This document shows positions 22,575 through 34,858 of a DNA stretch of 47,382 bases, one piece after another (the first letter of the stretch is position 1; every line of letters begins with the position of its first letter). A program made the position numbers and the translations under genes. The notes beneath the pieces are model-generated. The model saw only the letters and a program-made list of their open reading frames with translations. It ran no database searches and was not told the origin of the DNA. The DNA comes from Ichthyophonus hoferi (lineage: Eukaryota > Opisthokonta > Ichthyosporea > Ichthyophonida > Ichthyophonidae). Location of the stretch: assembly GCA_002751075.1 (NCBI GenBank), contig NAOQ01000038.1:130973-178354 (forward strand), written 5' to 3'.

Positions 22575-24530
22575 AGCTATAGTACTTTATTGCAACTGTA
22601 TTATGTAACTAATATGTAAAGAATAACCATTTGCTCTGTCTTGTGGTGTCTATTTTTACTTTTAATATAAATATTAATCCTAACTATTATATAGCAATTA
22701 GAATTTGACTTGAGTTTGATCAATAAATACAAATGACCAATCGTTTGACAGAAATAAAAATATAAAATACAGGAAAGCAGATAAGTTTGTATAGCAAAGC
22801 AGACAACGAATGGACTAATTCATCAGCCAATAGGATGCCTACTTGAGATTTAATCTGTTGGAGCCTGATTAAATCAATCTCTTAACGGCATAATGACTTA
22901 ATGGCACTTGATTCCTTGTTAATATTCTGCTTTTTTAGGAGGGGAGGGGGAGGGAGGTTGTATTTCCACAATTACCCTTGCTCTTAATACTAATTTTTAT
23001 AATATCTATATTTATATTGAGCCATGATTATTTGTTATGGTTATATTCTGTAGCTTGGAAACATGCTATACCAAAAAATAGAACTATTATTCTATGTAAA
23101 TGCAGTTCTCGGTCCACCAAGTTAGCTATAGATATGCACTCATACAGTGTAAAATATAAAAAACACTTAAACGTACACAGAGGTCTACAGGTAAAGTTCT
23201 TTACGTTTAGGTATTTAGCTTTATTCTCTCTAAAGGCTGGATTATAGAAATATTTCACTGAGCCAGCCCTAACTTGCTCGGACTTAACTCTATTTTAGGA
23301 AAGAATTACTGGTGGATCTATTGCCTAAACGAGTAGACTGACTAGAAATTACTGCATTTGACTTGTTAACTTCGCAATTTTAGGCATGTGCAGTCGCCTG
23401 TATGTGGCCGTGCTGAAATGTATACTTCGACTAGGTAAAATAGGTAGTGTCTAACATGTCTATTGACACTATTTCTAGTCTTATTGCTTGATGTTATCTT
23501 GCATATTCCGACTCGATTTTTTCAGAAAATCAATTCTTATTTCAACAAACATAAGGTGAGGAGAGATAGGTGTAACTAAAAAGCGAAGCACCCAAGGACT
23601 AAGTTAACATACACGATACTATATGGCTGGCACCAACAAGTTTTAGTCACCTAAAAGAAGTAACCAGATCATTCTCTTGCAGAAGGTTTTATTCTCAGTT
23701 TCTATCAGCTTGGATCCAAAATAATTTAAGGAGCTGGTTCTATGTTGAATAGGAAATAACACAGCTAGTCCATGTAAAATATATATACATTGGTGTGACT
23801 CTGGTAATAAAGTCCATGTTGTTATCCTATATTTAGATTGGCCTATTTGTATCGTTTTATATTTTTACTAAACGCACTTGTTCTCAAGAAGTATCAAGCA
23901 TATTATTTCTGAATCATTAAGAAAGGGTTCCACCACATGAACCGTGACATATATTTCACTTTTAAACTATGCTCTCAAGCTTAACACACGTAAACTGAGC
24001 CCCAAGTATAATTTAACTACATAGCTAAATTAATACACCACAATTATGAGAAATAAAACCCAGGATCAAGATTTGGTCTGAAATATGCATATATGGTTGA
24101 TTAAAATTGCTATCTTTATTCAAGATTGTACATACATAATATATATTATACCAAGATTACTATCCTATATTACTACAATAAATCAAGACTACAATCATAT
24201 ACCGATTGGGGTCAATCAACAGAAACTATCGATTCCAATAAATAGATATACTAATCTCTACACATTCTAGAGTAATTTAAATGTGACATGAACTATGGCC
24301 TACTGTCTCAACATCAAAACGGATGCCATGTGACTTTAAGTAGCATGTGTACAAAACAAAGCACCCAATACATTTCAAATCATTCCATAACAGCATACCT
24401 AAGGGCCTATACTAACACCCTAGTTGTGAATACTTTCGGTGATATTGCATATCATTTCTAAACAAAAAAAAATCGGATTTTTATATCGGGGGCATATTGT
24501 AGCGCTTGATGTGACTAGAAATATCGTTTT

Positions 24531-24562
<32 letters not shown>

Positions 24563-25968
24563 GAAATCTACGAGTATCTGAAAACATTTAGTAAAAGGAG
24601 ACATCTAGCCGATCAAAATTGTAACGATGTCAGTCAACAAGCTCATTGGTTTATTTTGTATCCAATAAGAAAATACCCTAACACAATTTCCTGGTAAGGA
24701 AATAGGATAAAATATCTGTCATGTACAATTGAGATAATAAACAATATTAATTAAATATGAATTTCTAAAAAAAAATTCTGGATTTATATAAACCTTATAT
24801 CTTTATCCATATAATAAAGTAATATTGGGGGTTTACTATTAATATATTACTTGAAGTCAATCGTGACTAAATGGCGAATAACAAAGCACGAATGCCAATA
24901 GAACCTGATTGGTCTGGCATTCACCACGAAAGTCATATTCCCAAACCAGAGAAAGCCTTATCTCTCGGACATTAATGTCATTAATGTTACATGATGGTAT
25001 TGAATTAATTATGTGGTTAAATGTAAGGATATAATTGGTGATTTTACACTTTAATATATGAAATTGGGGTCCGTGAACATTCTTTTGGAGGTTATAGTTA
25101 TCTGCGCCAATAGGTCTAACTGCTTTTAAAATATTCCACGGAGACCTAGATCAATTTTCATTCAGTAATCTTAAACCTGCTCGACAGCCAAAAGATTGAG
25201 ATACGGTTTCATTTTTTCTTTTCTCGTATGACAATTTTCTGATTATCCTCAATTGTCAATATGCTGTTTCCTTGACTTGTTATCTAAGCCGTGCTTAGTC
25301 AACTCAGAGTAGTTAGGCTCAACTTGCGCTAGTAGCTACATACATAAACTGCTAAATTGTACTTTTGTATTTATGATCAAATCTTCTGTAACAGGCTTCC
25401 TGTGCACATTTACTAGACCGATATTACGCCACCGCTGTATTGTCACCTATGCTAAAGATTAGCAATGTATGTGGATTACTGTGAATCATCTCTGAAATAG
25501 AGTTGTTTGTTCTGATCTTTTGTCATAAAAATACTACGTGTCGCTTACAATGAATAAACCTTTCTGCCAATTAGAGTTGTGGCTTCAATTTCAAAGCCCA
25601 ATCATAAATGATCTTTGCATATATTTGATGGTTTCTGTATCAAGCTTTCCATTTCACTATGTCGAAAATGACTCTTATTCCCCTTTTGCAAAACTACTTA
25701 ATGGGTCCGCTCACCAACACATTGCTAGAGTTGCAGATACAGACATTGCAAGTATATAGATTGTTAAACGTATAACATAGCAATTCACAATTCACTATTA
25801 TTGATAGAAAAGATATTAATCTACAGAGACTGAGGCTGCAAAACCGAGCCAATTTCCTTATCTCGGACGTCATTATTGGCTAATATTGTTATTTATACTT
25901 ACCGTGTAAGTCTTTTCCTAAATACCACTTTGAATAAAAGTCTTACAGGAGGGGATAATTTTCAAGAC
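22575..25968. other. Intergenic region between divergent SLC45 and EGF genes
   Basis: The two flanking genes are transcribed away from each other, so this 3.4 kb should contain both promoters. A GT-rich tract lies near 22937-22960 (ggaggggagggggaggg), a possible G-quadruplex-like element about 370 bases upstream of the SLC45 start. A 29-base T run is at 24534-24562. Open stretches at 22978-23247 and 25538-25759 have no recognisable domain. Confidence 0.5.
24534..24562. repeat. Poly(T) run, 29 bases
   Basis: Uninterrupted T run. Read on the minus strand it is a poly(A), but no retroposed coding sequence or target-site duplication was recognised next to it. Confidence 0.9.
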
Positions 25969-28900
25969 ATGCAGCTTATAAAACTGCTACTTACCCTAAC
26001 CTGTATGGTTCTGGGTGCCCAAGCCTCCGTCACGCGTCACAGCAAGGCCATCGGCGATGTTTCCTACGATAAGGGTAAAGCTCTTTCATATTTTTCTATT
26101 ACGTTTATTGATTTTAGAACTTCAATTGCAAGATTTCTCTAGCCATGAGAAGTTTCTTCTTATTAGTATTCTTATGTCTGCCATTCTTCTACAAATGGGT
26201 AACTGTGGAAAGGGAGATATTGCTTTAGTCCTGGCCTATCTGAAGCTTTAATAATGATCCAGGATTCTGAATTTGGTCACATTTATTTGTGACAGACTCA
26301 TATCCTAACTGTATAAATGAGGGTGTCTATTTACTAATGTCGTCTTTTCGGTAGAATAGTTGTCAAGTTCAGTTCAACTAAGATTATATATAATAAACTT
26401 TATATGTGGAATTACTAATAATAGAATAGATGGCTTTTTCATCATTTACATGTAAATTTTGTCATCTTGGGTCATTTTATCTTGAATTACCCCTCTCTAG
26501 TACATACAACATGCTATTTTTGGTGACTGGCTTACTATGCTTGTCTTTCCAGATCATTCATATCATATTTATTTACTCCCTAACTGTGTATTATTTTCTT
26601 CTGTTCAAGCGCCTTACCATTTCCTAATAACCATTGTTATCGGGGCAATCAAATATTCATTTCCACTGTAAATACAAATTCTAAGACACATATGACATCA
26701 CTGCTTTACTTGGTTACTTGGTATTTCGACTGAGTGTCATGCCGTCTGTGGTAATATTCATCAGGGCATTGTATAAAATAAATAAGTTTCTTGATATCCT
26801 TTCCTCATATTCTCTGTAACTTATTTATACCATGGGACTGGATTCTGAAGCTAGCCTATCAGACCTTTTTCTTCTTTTTTTTTCTTTCTTTCTTCTTTTT
26901 GTAAAGTTAACATGTATACTTTCACCATACAGGCCATTATAAGAAACCTACATGTCGAATTGGAGTTTCCGGCGTTGTTCGCCATTGGAAAAAATCCCTC
27001 TGGAAGGTCACAGGTCTGTAATCTCTTTCTTGAGTACACTATTAATGCCTCTGTTTTATTCTATTTTAGACCTGAGATGGATAAAATTAAACTATTAGTA
27101 CTTTTTAAATTCCATCCATTTCACCTTAGACATACGCTTAAATGCATAAACCTTGATATTTTGCGAGTTGATAGATTACATATATAATAGCAATGGTACG
27201 AAAGGGCATATGCTAAATATTTATCTAATGTTATTAATGTTCTTTTGGTTTAACCATATTTATGAGATATATATTTTCCGTGTTCTAGTAACGATGAACT
27301 TGTGTATGTAATTTGGTATGGGTCTATAAAGTTAGTTTGGTCTGCAACAAAATTAGTTACCATAATTTTATTTAAAGGTAATAGGTCGAGATTATTTTAG
27401 TGAGGAGACAATAGAATAGTTATTCTAGGCTTGATATGACCTAATAGGTTAGAATGTGAGCTGTAAATTGGTTTAGGAGCCAGGGTAGCAATGAAGTAGC
27501 ATGCTTATAGTTATAATGAGTGTGAGATTTTGTCTTATTTCATGGGATCTACAGATAAACGCATCATGTATATTTATAACTATGTAGCATAAATACATAT
27601 ATTTTTATAGATGCAATAAAGTCAGTAGTGCTAATCATGTATCTGTATAGTAATACCAAAAAACAAAATGTTCATGCATATATACGACCGGATCATCTTG
27701 TCACTTGTTTACCTAAACAAATTAAACTGACAATTCTATACGTATTAGCACATAAGCCATTGCTGTGATCTGACCACATTATACACAGTGCAAAAAATAT
27801 CATCAAAAAAGACTGTCACGGTAATTACAAGAAAAGATGGTTCCTTTATTATTCCTGCCAAAAAAGGTAAAACATAGGGATTATATTTATTCTTTTTAAC
27901 CTATTAACATAAGCCGGCTCCTTTATTGGCTTCTACTATGTTTATTATATCTGTTTTTTTTTTATCACACCAATCTATGCCTATATAATGTTTTTGTCTA
28001 CATACCCTTATCTCCAACTTAGATACTCTCTAGTTTAAACTTGATCAACGGTTTGATCACTAGATAGAAACTCCTCAATTAATTTGGAAATAAAACCAAA
28101 AGACATATGAAAACAACATTACATATTTGCTTTTATTAATCATAGAGTATACTTAAATATGTAGCGGCTATATCTTGCTTACTACAATCAACCAATGGTG
28201 TGCATACTTGTTAGAGGCTACAGAGAACAATATCAACGTAAATTAAATTATATATTTCCATATGCATACTTGCATATTCTGTACTGCATATGAAGGGAAG
28301 AGGTACTGTATTTTGGTATTTGCATATACCCCTCATAAACATAGGAATCATTGCATATACTGATATAAGCGGCTAATAAAATATATTACCCTGGCCTTCA
28401 TTATATAGTGTTTACACAGCCATTCCTCCTTTATAAAAAACTACAAAAATACACCGAAACACGAATGCATGAGATTTTTCCAGAGTGTAAATACCAAGAA
28501 AAATATTTTCCTCTTTTCTTACGTATATATATATTCATTCAAACCAACCCATATAGGAGAGAAATATAGCTTATCTATCAGAGGATACGGATACTATACC
28601 AAAAAAATTAGTTGGTCCAAAATCCGGCGTAAAAAGGTTCCAGGTTGTCGACACTCATACAAGATTAAGGCCACTCTCAAGCGTAAGTAAAATTCAGTGT
28701 GTTTAAACGTAGTGTTCGTGGTGGGGAAATAGAGGAAGAGAGTGTTTACAAACTGCAACGACAACAAAGGGAAGTGGGAATTAATGAGAGATGACAAATG
28801 AATTTCAACTTCAAATACAGACCTACATTAATTAAGGCATTTTCCACATCATCTCAATTACCACTGTATATATGTATTCTTTCATTATTTAATTTGAATT

Positions 28901-31900
28901 ATTAGCTTGGAGAGAAGAAAAATGGAGCACATAGATTTAGGAAGGCATATGAATATATATGGGAATAAAATATTGGATTAAAGGGAAAACAATTAAATGA
29001 TAATAAAAATATTTTATCTAACTGCGCATGAAGAGGGATTGAAAAAAAACCTCATTGTAGATAAATAACATAAGTGAAAAGACGGAAACACATAAATAGT
29101 ATGATTATGGCAAAGATCTAGTGATAAATATCATATATAAATATACCAAGAATTGGAAGGTAAGAGAGATAGGTCAAAAGCAAAAGGAAAGATATATATG
29201 GATCTACGTATGCGAGTACATAACTACCTATGCTAGACAGAAATATGGGATAGGTGCACAAGTATTAGTAACAGGAAAAGTACAAATACTAATAATAAAA
29301 GCATATTCAGGTTTGTCTCGATGTAAATCAAATCCTTGCCAGAACAATGGAAAGTGCTATGAGGATGATAATGGTTTTATGTGCAAGTGCAAATCCGGAT
29401 TCTACCCCCCTACTTGCAACCGTAAGTCTTACCTTTTTGTGTAATAATACGATTAAATATATAACTTATCGTAGAGTTGTGATAGCTTACATTACTGTGT
29501 AATATGATCATTATCATTTGTTATGAGATGTTACCGTCATGTGTATATTGATTTTTTTAAAATCAAATTTAGTACATATACGGTTATATACCTACTTATA
29601 CATACACAGAAGAGTGTACGTATGTGCACATAAAAACCTGAATAGAATAAAAACATAAAACTGGAGGGTCTATATATGTATATAGGATATAGCGTGATAG
29701 TACTATACTCGATATATGTATATATATATATAGGCAAATATACACTGAAACGTTAAAAGATCTACATATATAGACATGTAAGAGTGGATATATGCATACA
29801 TGCATTGTGGCAAGTATTAATAATCCTCTTATGAAATCCAAGAAACCCAGCCCATCGCCCTTATTAGTGGAAGAGATGAAGATCCCTGCAATTCAATGCC
29901 TTGCCTCAATGGGGTATGTCTGTATACTGTGACATTCATACACTTATTGTTATGGTTGTGTAGAATTATTTTTAGATGATTAAAAATGAATCTTGGTATA
30001 TATATACTTCTTTATATACATATATGCATCTATGTATTCTCCAGATTAATGTTTTACAACCAGAATTAGTCTGATGGTACATAAGAAGTGGCCCAAAGTT
30101 AAGCAATAATTATGAAATGTAACGAACTCATGGTGAATAGCAGAGAAAACAACACGGGATGTACCAATACTGTAAGAACTGAATAGAGCATGCTTTGTTA
30201 AACCCAATTTATATATAAAAGAATAGATTATGAATTAGTGGGGATGTGAGACAGTTTGTATTGTTGTGGGTTTGCATTGCAGGAGGTGATCGAGGTGTTT
30301 TAAATCATTTGGGGAAAGAAAATAATAGTATAGTTATAAGAAATATATTAAGAATTAAGAGTAATTACATAAAAAGAGAAGTATATAATATCTTAGGTTT
30401 ATTTATATTTATTACATCACAAAGGAATGACGAGAAATAGATATAGTCAATAGAAATAGCATATAATAATAATAATTACTACATAGGGTGGATGTATTTC
30501 CAGCAAGAAGACATATGAATGCAAGTGTATACATGGATTTACTGGAACCAACTGTGAACTTCAGGATCATACAGTGTCCGCTAACTATTGTTATCCTAAC
30601 CCTTGTATGCATAAAGGTGTATGCAGGTTAGTGTTACCCATCATTTTTCACCTCAACCACACTTAATCTTCCGATTACCATACTCCCCTTCCTTTGCACT
30701 CTTTCTTGCCCTCATAGTTGTTCTCCGTATCCAAGTAGTCAAAGAGATATGCACAATACATTACATAACAACATTTTTTTACTTTAGCAATTTGGACGGA
30801 GAGACTCCCTACAAGTGTAAATGCCCCAAGAAGTATGCTGGTTCTAGGTGTGAGGCACGTAAGTAGTATTTCTTTATCCGGTTTGCCTATACATACATAT
30901 GTCATTTTTTGCATTTTTTCTATATTTTTCTATATTTTTCTTTATCTGTTTTTATTGCACCGTTTCTGTATTTCTTCCTCTCGTATACTATAACTCTATT
31001 TTTATTTGTTATTTACTTGTTTGTTCACATTTCTTGCTCTTTCTGTTCTCTATTCTTCTTTTCCGCTGTAATATTGTCCCTTCCTTCATCTATATCACCA
31101 ATACAATCATTTTATATTTCTTTCTCTGACTTTGTTTAACTTTTACTGCCATATTTAAAATTTATGTCTATTTTACATATATTTATTTATCTTTTTATAT
31201 TCCCCGGTATATTGCAGCCACTACATATGATGTATGTGACAGCAACCCTTGTGCCAATGGAGGAGTGTGTAGAAAACCCAGGCCTGAACCCGGTTCATTC
31301 GTTTGTCTTTGTCCCATCGGATACACTGGACCTACCTGTAAAAAAGGTAATTATATGGTTTAGTAGTGGGACACGCACCAGATATGCCCAAATATAAACA
31401 CACTTAAGTATGTGGGGGCAATATACGAATATACACGAATATACTATCACACGGTTGCACAAACATATGTAAAGGTCCATCTTTATGGACATACCCATAG
31501 ACCCGCATGTAAAGATTTGCAGCACTACAGTAGACTGGGTGTATTCACAGCAATAAAACTATACTTGGCTAATAAGTGGCATTATGTGTTTCACAGTGTA
31601 TGTATTAATTATTAGTCTAGGAATATATCCTAGTCTCTTACCCCTCAATATCAGACCAAACAATGACATTCATTTACAATGTTTTTTGTATCCAACTTTT
31701 TTGTTTCTCTGCCCACCCATATACTATATAACTTACCCTCTATGTCATGCCATCTTATGACAAATTGCTAGATATTCTTATATATAGGTGTTAATAAATA
31801 TGTGTCTTATCAAACTGCGCTTTCTGCATATAGCTTCCTACTAGGTGTACAAGATCCTCTTCACCTTTTACTACGTAAACCAGCACCCACACATAGCATA

Positions 31901-34752
31901 GGGGATATTTGACTTGATCTTTTGATGTAACGATTGAGTTGCGAGGGTGTAAGAAACAATTGTTTATAATTTTTAAAAAAAGAACAATAAGATATCACAT
32001 TCTTTCTATCTTTTTCCCTGCCTCATACAATCTTGAATTTTCTATTGTCTTGTTGGATCTTATTATTGTTCCTTATAATCCTGATGGAAATAATAACATA
32101 TGTTCATGCAGTGATTGATTTCTGCAATCCCTCGCCATGTCAGAACGATGGAGAGTGTCAACGTACTAAACTTGGCTTTTTGTGCAACTGCACTGGCGGA
32201 TGGACAGGAAACCGTTGTGAAACCCGTAAGTTAGATATACATAATCATTCTGTTTTAGATTACCTAGTCCTATATTCCTCTCTTATATATTTGTGCATTT
32301 ATTTCCATTTCCATTCAGTATATATATCTACACTGGACACATATCTATAAATCAAGGTGTCTTTATACGTAGTCTCTCTATACTTTTTGCTACTTTTCAT
32401 GTGTATTTTTAATATATTGCTTTCGTAGTAGTAATCCTTTACAATGTAGTGAGTATTTATTTGTTTTAATTATTAACATTTATTGTTTCACCAGCTCCTC
32501 TGGTATGCAAAAATAATGGACCATGTCAGAATGGTGGCAGTTGTAAACTCTATCCATCCGAGAGTCGACTGGAGTGTAAATGTACTAAGAACTATGGTGG
32601 TACCTTCTGTGAGAAAGGTACTGAACCATCAGATACATCCTTTGACATATATTTTGTTGCCATATTTCTATCACTAAATAACTCTCCCTGTACTGCACCC
32701 ACATGGGTCTTTCATACATTATCATTTATTATGTTTATCTCTTATCTGTATTTTTTATTATTACTATCTTAGATTTTTTCTAATGCTATTGTAGAAATAA
32801 ATATGTAAAGGGATACTGATTCCTCTCTGANNNNNNNNNNNNNNNNNNNNNNNNNNNNNNNNNNNNNNNNNNNNNNNNNNNNNNNNNNNNNNNNNNNNNN
32901 NNNNNNNNNNNNNNNNNNNNNNNNNNNNNNNNNNNNNNNNNNNNNNNNNNNNNNNNNNNNNNNNNNNNNNNNNNNNNNNNNNNNNNNNNNNNNNNNNNNN
33001 NNNNNNNNNNNNNNNNNNNNNNNNNNNNNNNNNNNNNNNNNNNNNNNNNNNNNNNNNNNNNNNNNNNNNNNNNNNNNNNNNNNNNNNNNNNNNNNNNNNN
33101 NNNNNNNNNNNNNNNNNNNNNNNNNNNNNNNNNNNNNNNNNNNNNNNNNNNNNNNNNNNNNNNNNNNNNNNNNNNNNNNNNNNNNNNNNNNNNNNNNNNN
33201 NNNNNNNNNNNNNNNNNNNNNNNNNNNNNNNNNNNNNNNNNNNNNNNNNNNNNNNNNNNNNNNNNNNNNNNNNNNNNNNNNNNNNNNNNNNNNNNNNNNN
33301 NNNNNNNNNNNNNNNNNNNNNNNNNNNNNNNNNNNNNNNNNNNNNNNNNNNNNNNNNNNNNNNNNNNNNNNNNNNNNNNNNNNNNNNNNNNNNNNNNNTT
33401 GCCATATTTCTATCACTAAATAACTCTCCCTGTACTGCACCCACATGGGTCTTTCATACATTATCATTTATTATGTTTATCTCTTATCTGTATTTTTTAT
33501 TATTACTATCTTAGATTTTTTCTAATGCTATTGTAGAAATAAATATGTAAAGGGATACTGATTCCTCTACCTCTTTAGATTATTTTTTCCGTTTTTTTTT
33601 TCAATAGGTGATAAATACCTGTTAGTTTCTCATATCCCCTATTCAAAATCACACATACATATATATATACTCATACATGCATGCTAATGTATTTTTTATA
33701 TTACAGAGCGTTATTATAAAGTCAAGGATTGTCTTGTGCGCACAGCTGACAAGGCCGATATTAATCCCTACTCTATCCGGACTTACTTAAAGACTGCTAA
33801 AGGCAAAGAAATAATTTATGCAAAGGTACCGTATACTTATACATATATGTACTCTCATATATAGGCTTGTTTTGTTAAAGACGGATGTATGGAAATAATA
33901 ATTTGAGTGTGGATATTTATTGGATAGTTATTAATAAATCTATACGCATATTTACTTATATATGTATATTTGTATGCATATATGGATGTGTTGTGTATAT
34001 TTTAATGATCATTTCTTAGTTATTACCAAGTTCAGGTATAAACACTTACCCGTACCATGCAGTCCTATTAACTGGCTAATTATTGCAGACTTTCATTCAT
34101 TTTATATTATATTAAGGGGACTAGTTCGCCTAGAGTATCAGATTAGGCTAAAGTTAATTACTATAGATATATAGTTGCTAATGGAAATATCATTGCTCTA
34201 ACGCATGAAATTATAATTCATGTGATATTAATGTACAGTTCTCCTTCCCATTCCTTCCCATAGATTTCACATTTCTTCTATTCCTGTGGTATCTTGACAT
34301 CTACAATTACTTTATTATTATATTGACTTGCGTTACCATAATACATCCTCACGCGCAATTATACTCTTGTATAGATATGTTTACACATAAATAAGTACTC
34401 AATGCTATCCACACATAAATATTTATATGTGCAATTGAATTGACCCCTTTTCTCTTCTTCTAACTCAAACATATGCGCACAGACTTATGGGCCTATGCAA
34501 CATGCTGACTTTGATTGGGACACTAATTGTTGGACATACTACAACTACACCCTAGCCTCATTCACTTTTAAAGTACCCAGTGGTGTTTATGAGCTAGTGG
34601 GAGAGGCCCCAGGATTTGAAAAGACCACATCTGAACCTTTTACAGTGCATAAGGGTAAAGATTTCTGCCCTGAATTAGAGTTAACACCAGTCAAACCAAA
34701 GAGTTATGGAAAGAAATACAAACCTAAGCAATGGTGGAATTCATATGATTAA
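25969..34752 (+). CDS. Secreted protein: beta-sandwich, six EGF repeats, beta-sandwich
   Basis: Thirteen exons seen: 25969-26074, 26933-27013, 27789-27866, 28557-28682, 29311-29421, 29843-29913, 30487-30626, 30788-30858, 31218-31346, 32112-32225, 32495-32617, 33707-33825 and 34483-34752. All are GT-AG and phase-consistent; 1539 bases, 512 aa. The Met start precedes a hydrophobic signal peptide (~1-19). Residues ~40-130 form a beta-rich segment with [19 protein letters not shown] and a Gly-Tyr motif, like carboxypeptidase-regulatory/transthyretin-like folds. Six EGF modules follow (~135-380), each with six Cys, for example [12 protein letters not shown]. Residues ~385-490 form a second beta-rich segment with [20 protein letters not shown]. 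The tail is Lys-rich and ends in WWNSYD. No transmembrane helix, so an extracellular or matrix role is inferred. A gap between exons 11 and 12 could hide one or more phase 1-1 exons such as a further EGF module. No specific orthologue recognised. Confidence 0.85.
30899..31140 (+). repeat. Pyrimidine-rich intron tract
   Basis: T/C-rich low-complexity sequence inside the EGF gene intron between the exons at 30788-30858 and 31218-31346. It gives long hydrophobic open frames that are not coding. Confidence 0.7.
32657..32826. repeat. Gap-flanking duplicate, left copy
   Basis: These 170 bases appear identical to 33399-33568 on the other side of the N gap (offset 742). Identity in non-coding AT-rich intron DNA, with one copy abutting each gap edge, points to a collapsed or duplicated contig end and not an old tandem repeat. 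Confidence 0.9.
32831..33398. other. Assembly gap (568 N) within the EGF gene
   Basis: Run of N in the intron between EGF module 6 and the C-terminal domain exon. Frames crossing it are artefacts. Confidence 0.99.
33399..33568. repeat. Gap-flanking duplicate, right copy
   Basis: Same sequence as 32657-32826. Beyond 33568 the sequence continues with 'acctctttag', whereas the left copy continues 'ctga' and stops at the gap. Confidence 0.9.
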
Positions 34753-34852
34753 TATGGTGAATGTTTTATCACCGTTATATCTTGTATTATATATTTAAAC
34801 TTATGTATAAAGTAAAGTTAAAGTGAAAGAAGGGGAATTGAGGAAAACACTA

Positions 34853-34858
34853 AATAAA
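34853..34858 (+). terminator. Candidate poly(A) signal of the EGF gene
   Basis: AATAAA about 100 bases after the stop codon at 34752, in AT-rich 3' flank. Confidence 0.5.

Noticed and set aside
22978-23258. Open frames on both strands in the SLC45-EGF spacer
   Set aside because: AT-rich, no motif, both strands open over the same bases; most likely chance.
32764-33467. Two minus-strand frames across the second gap
   Set aside because: They are open only because of N bases in an intron of the EGF gene.
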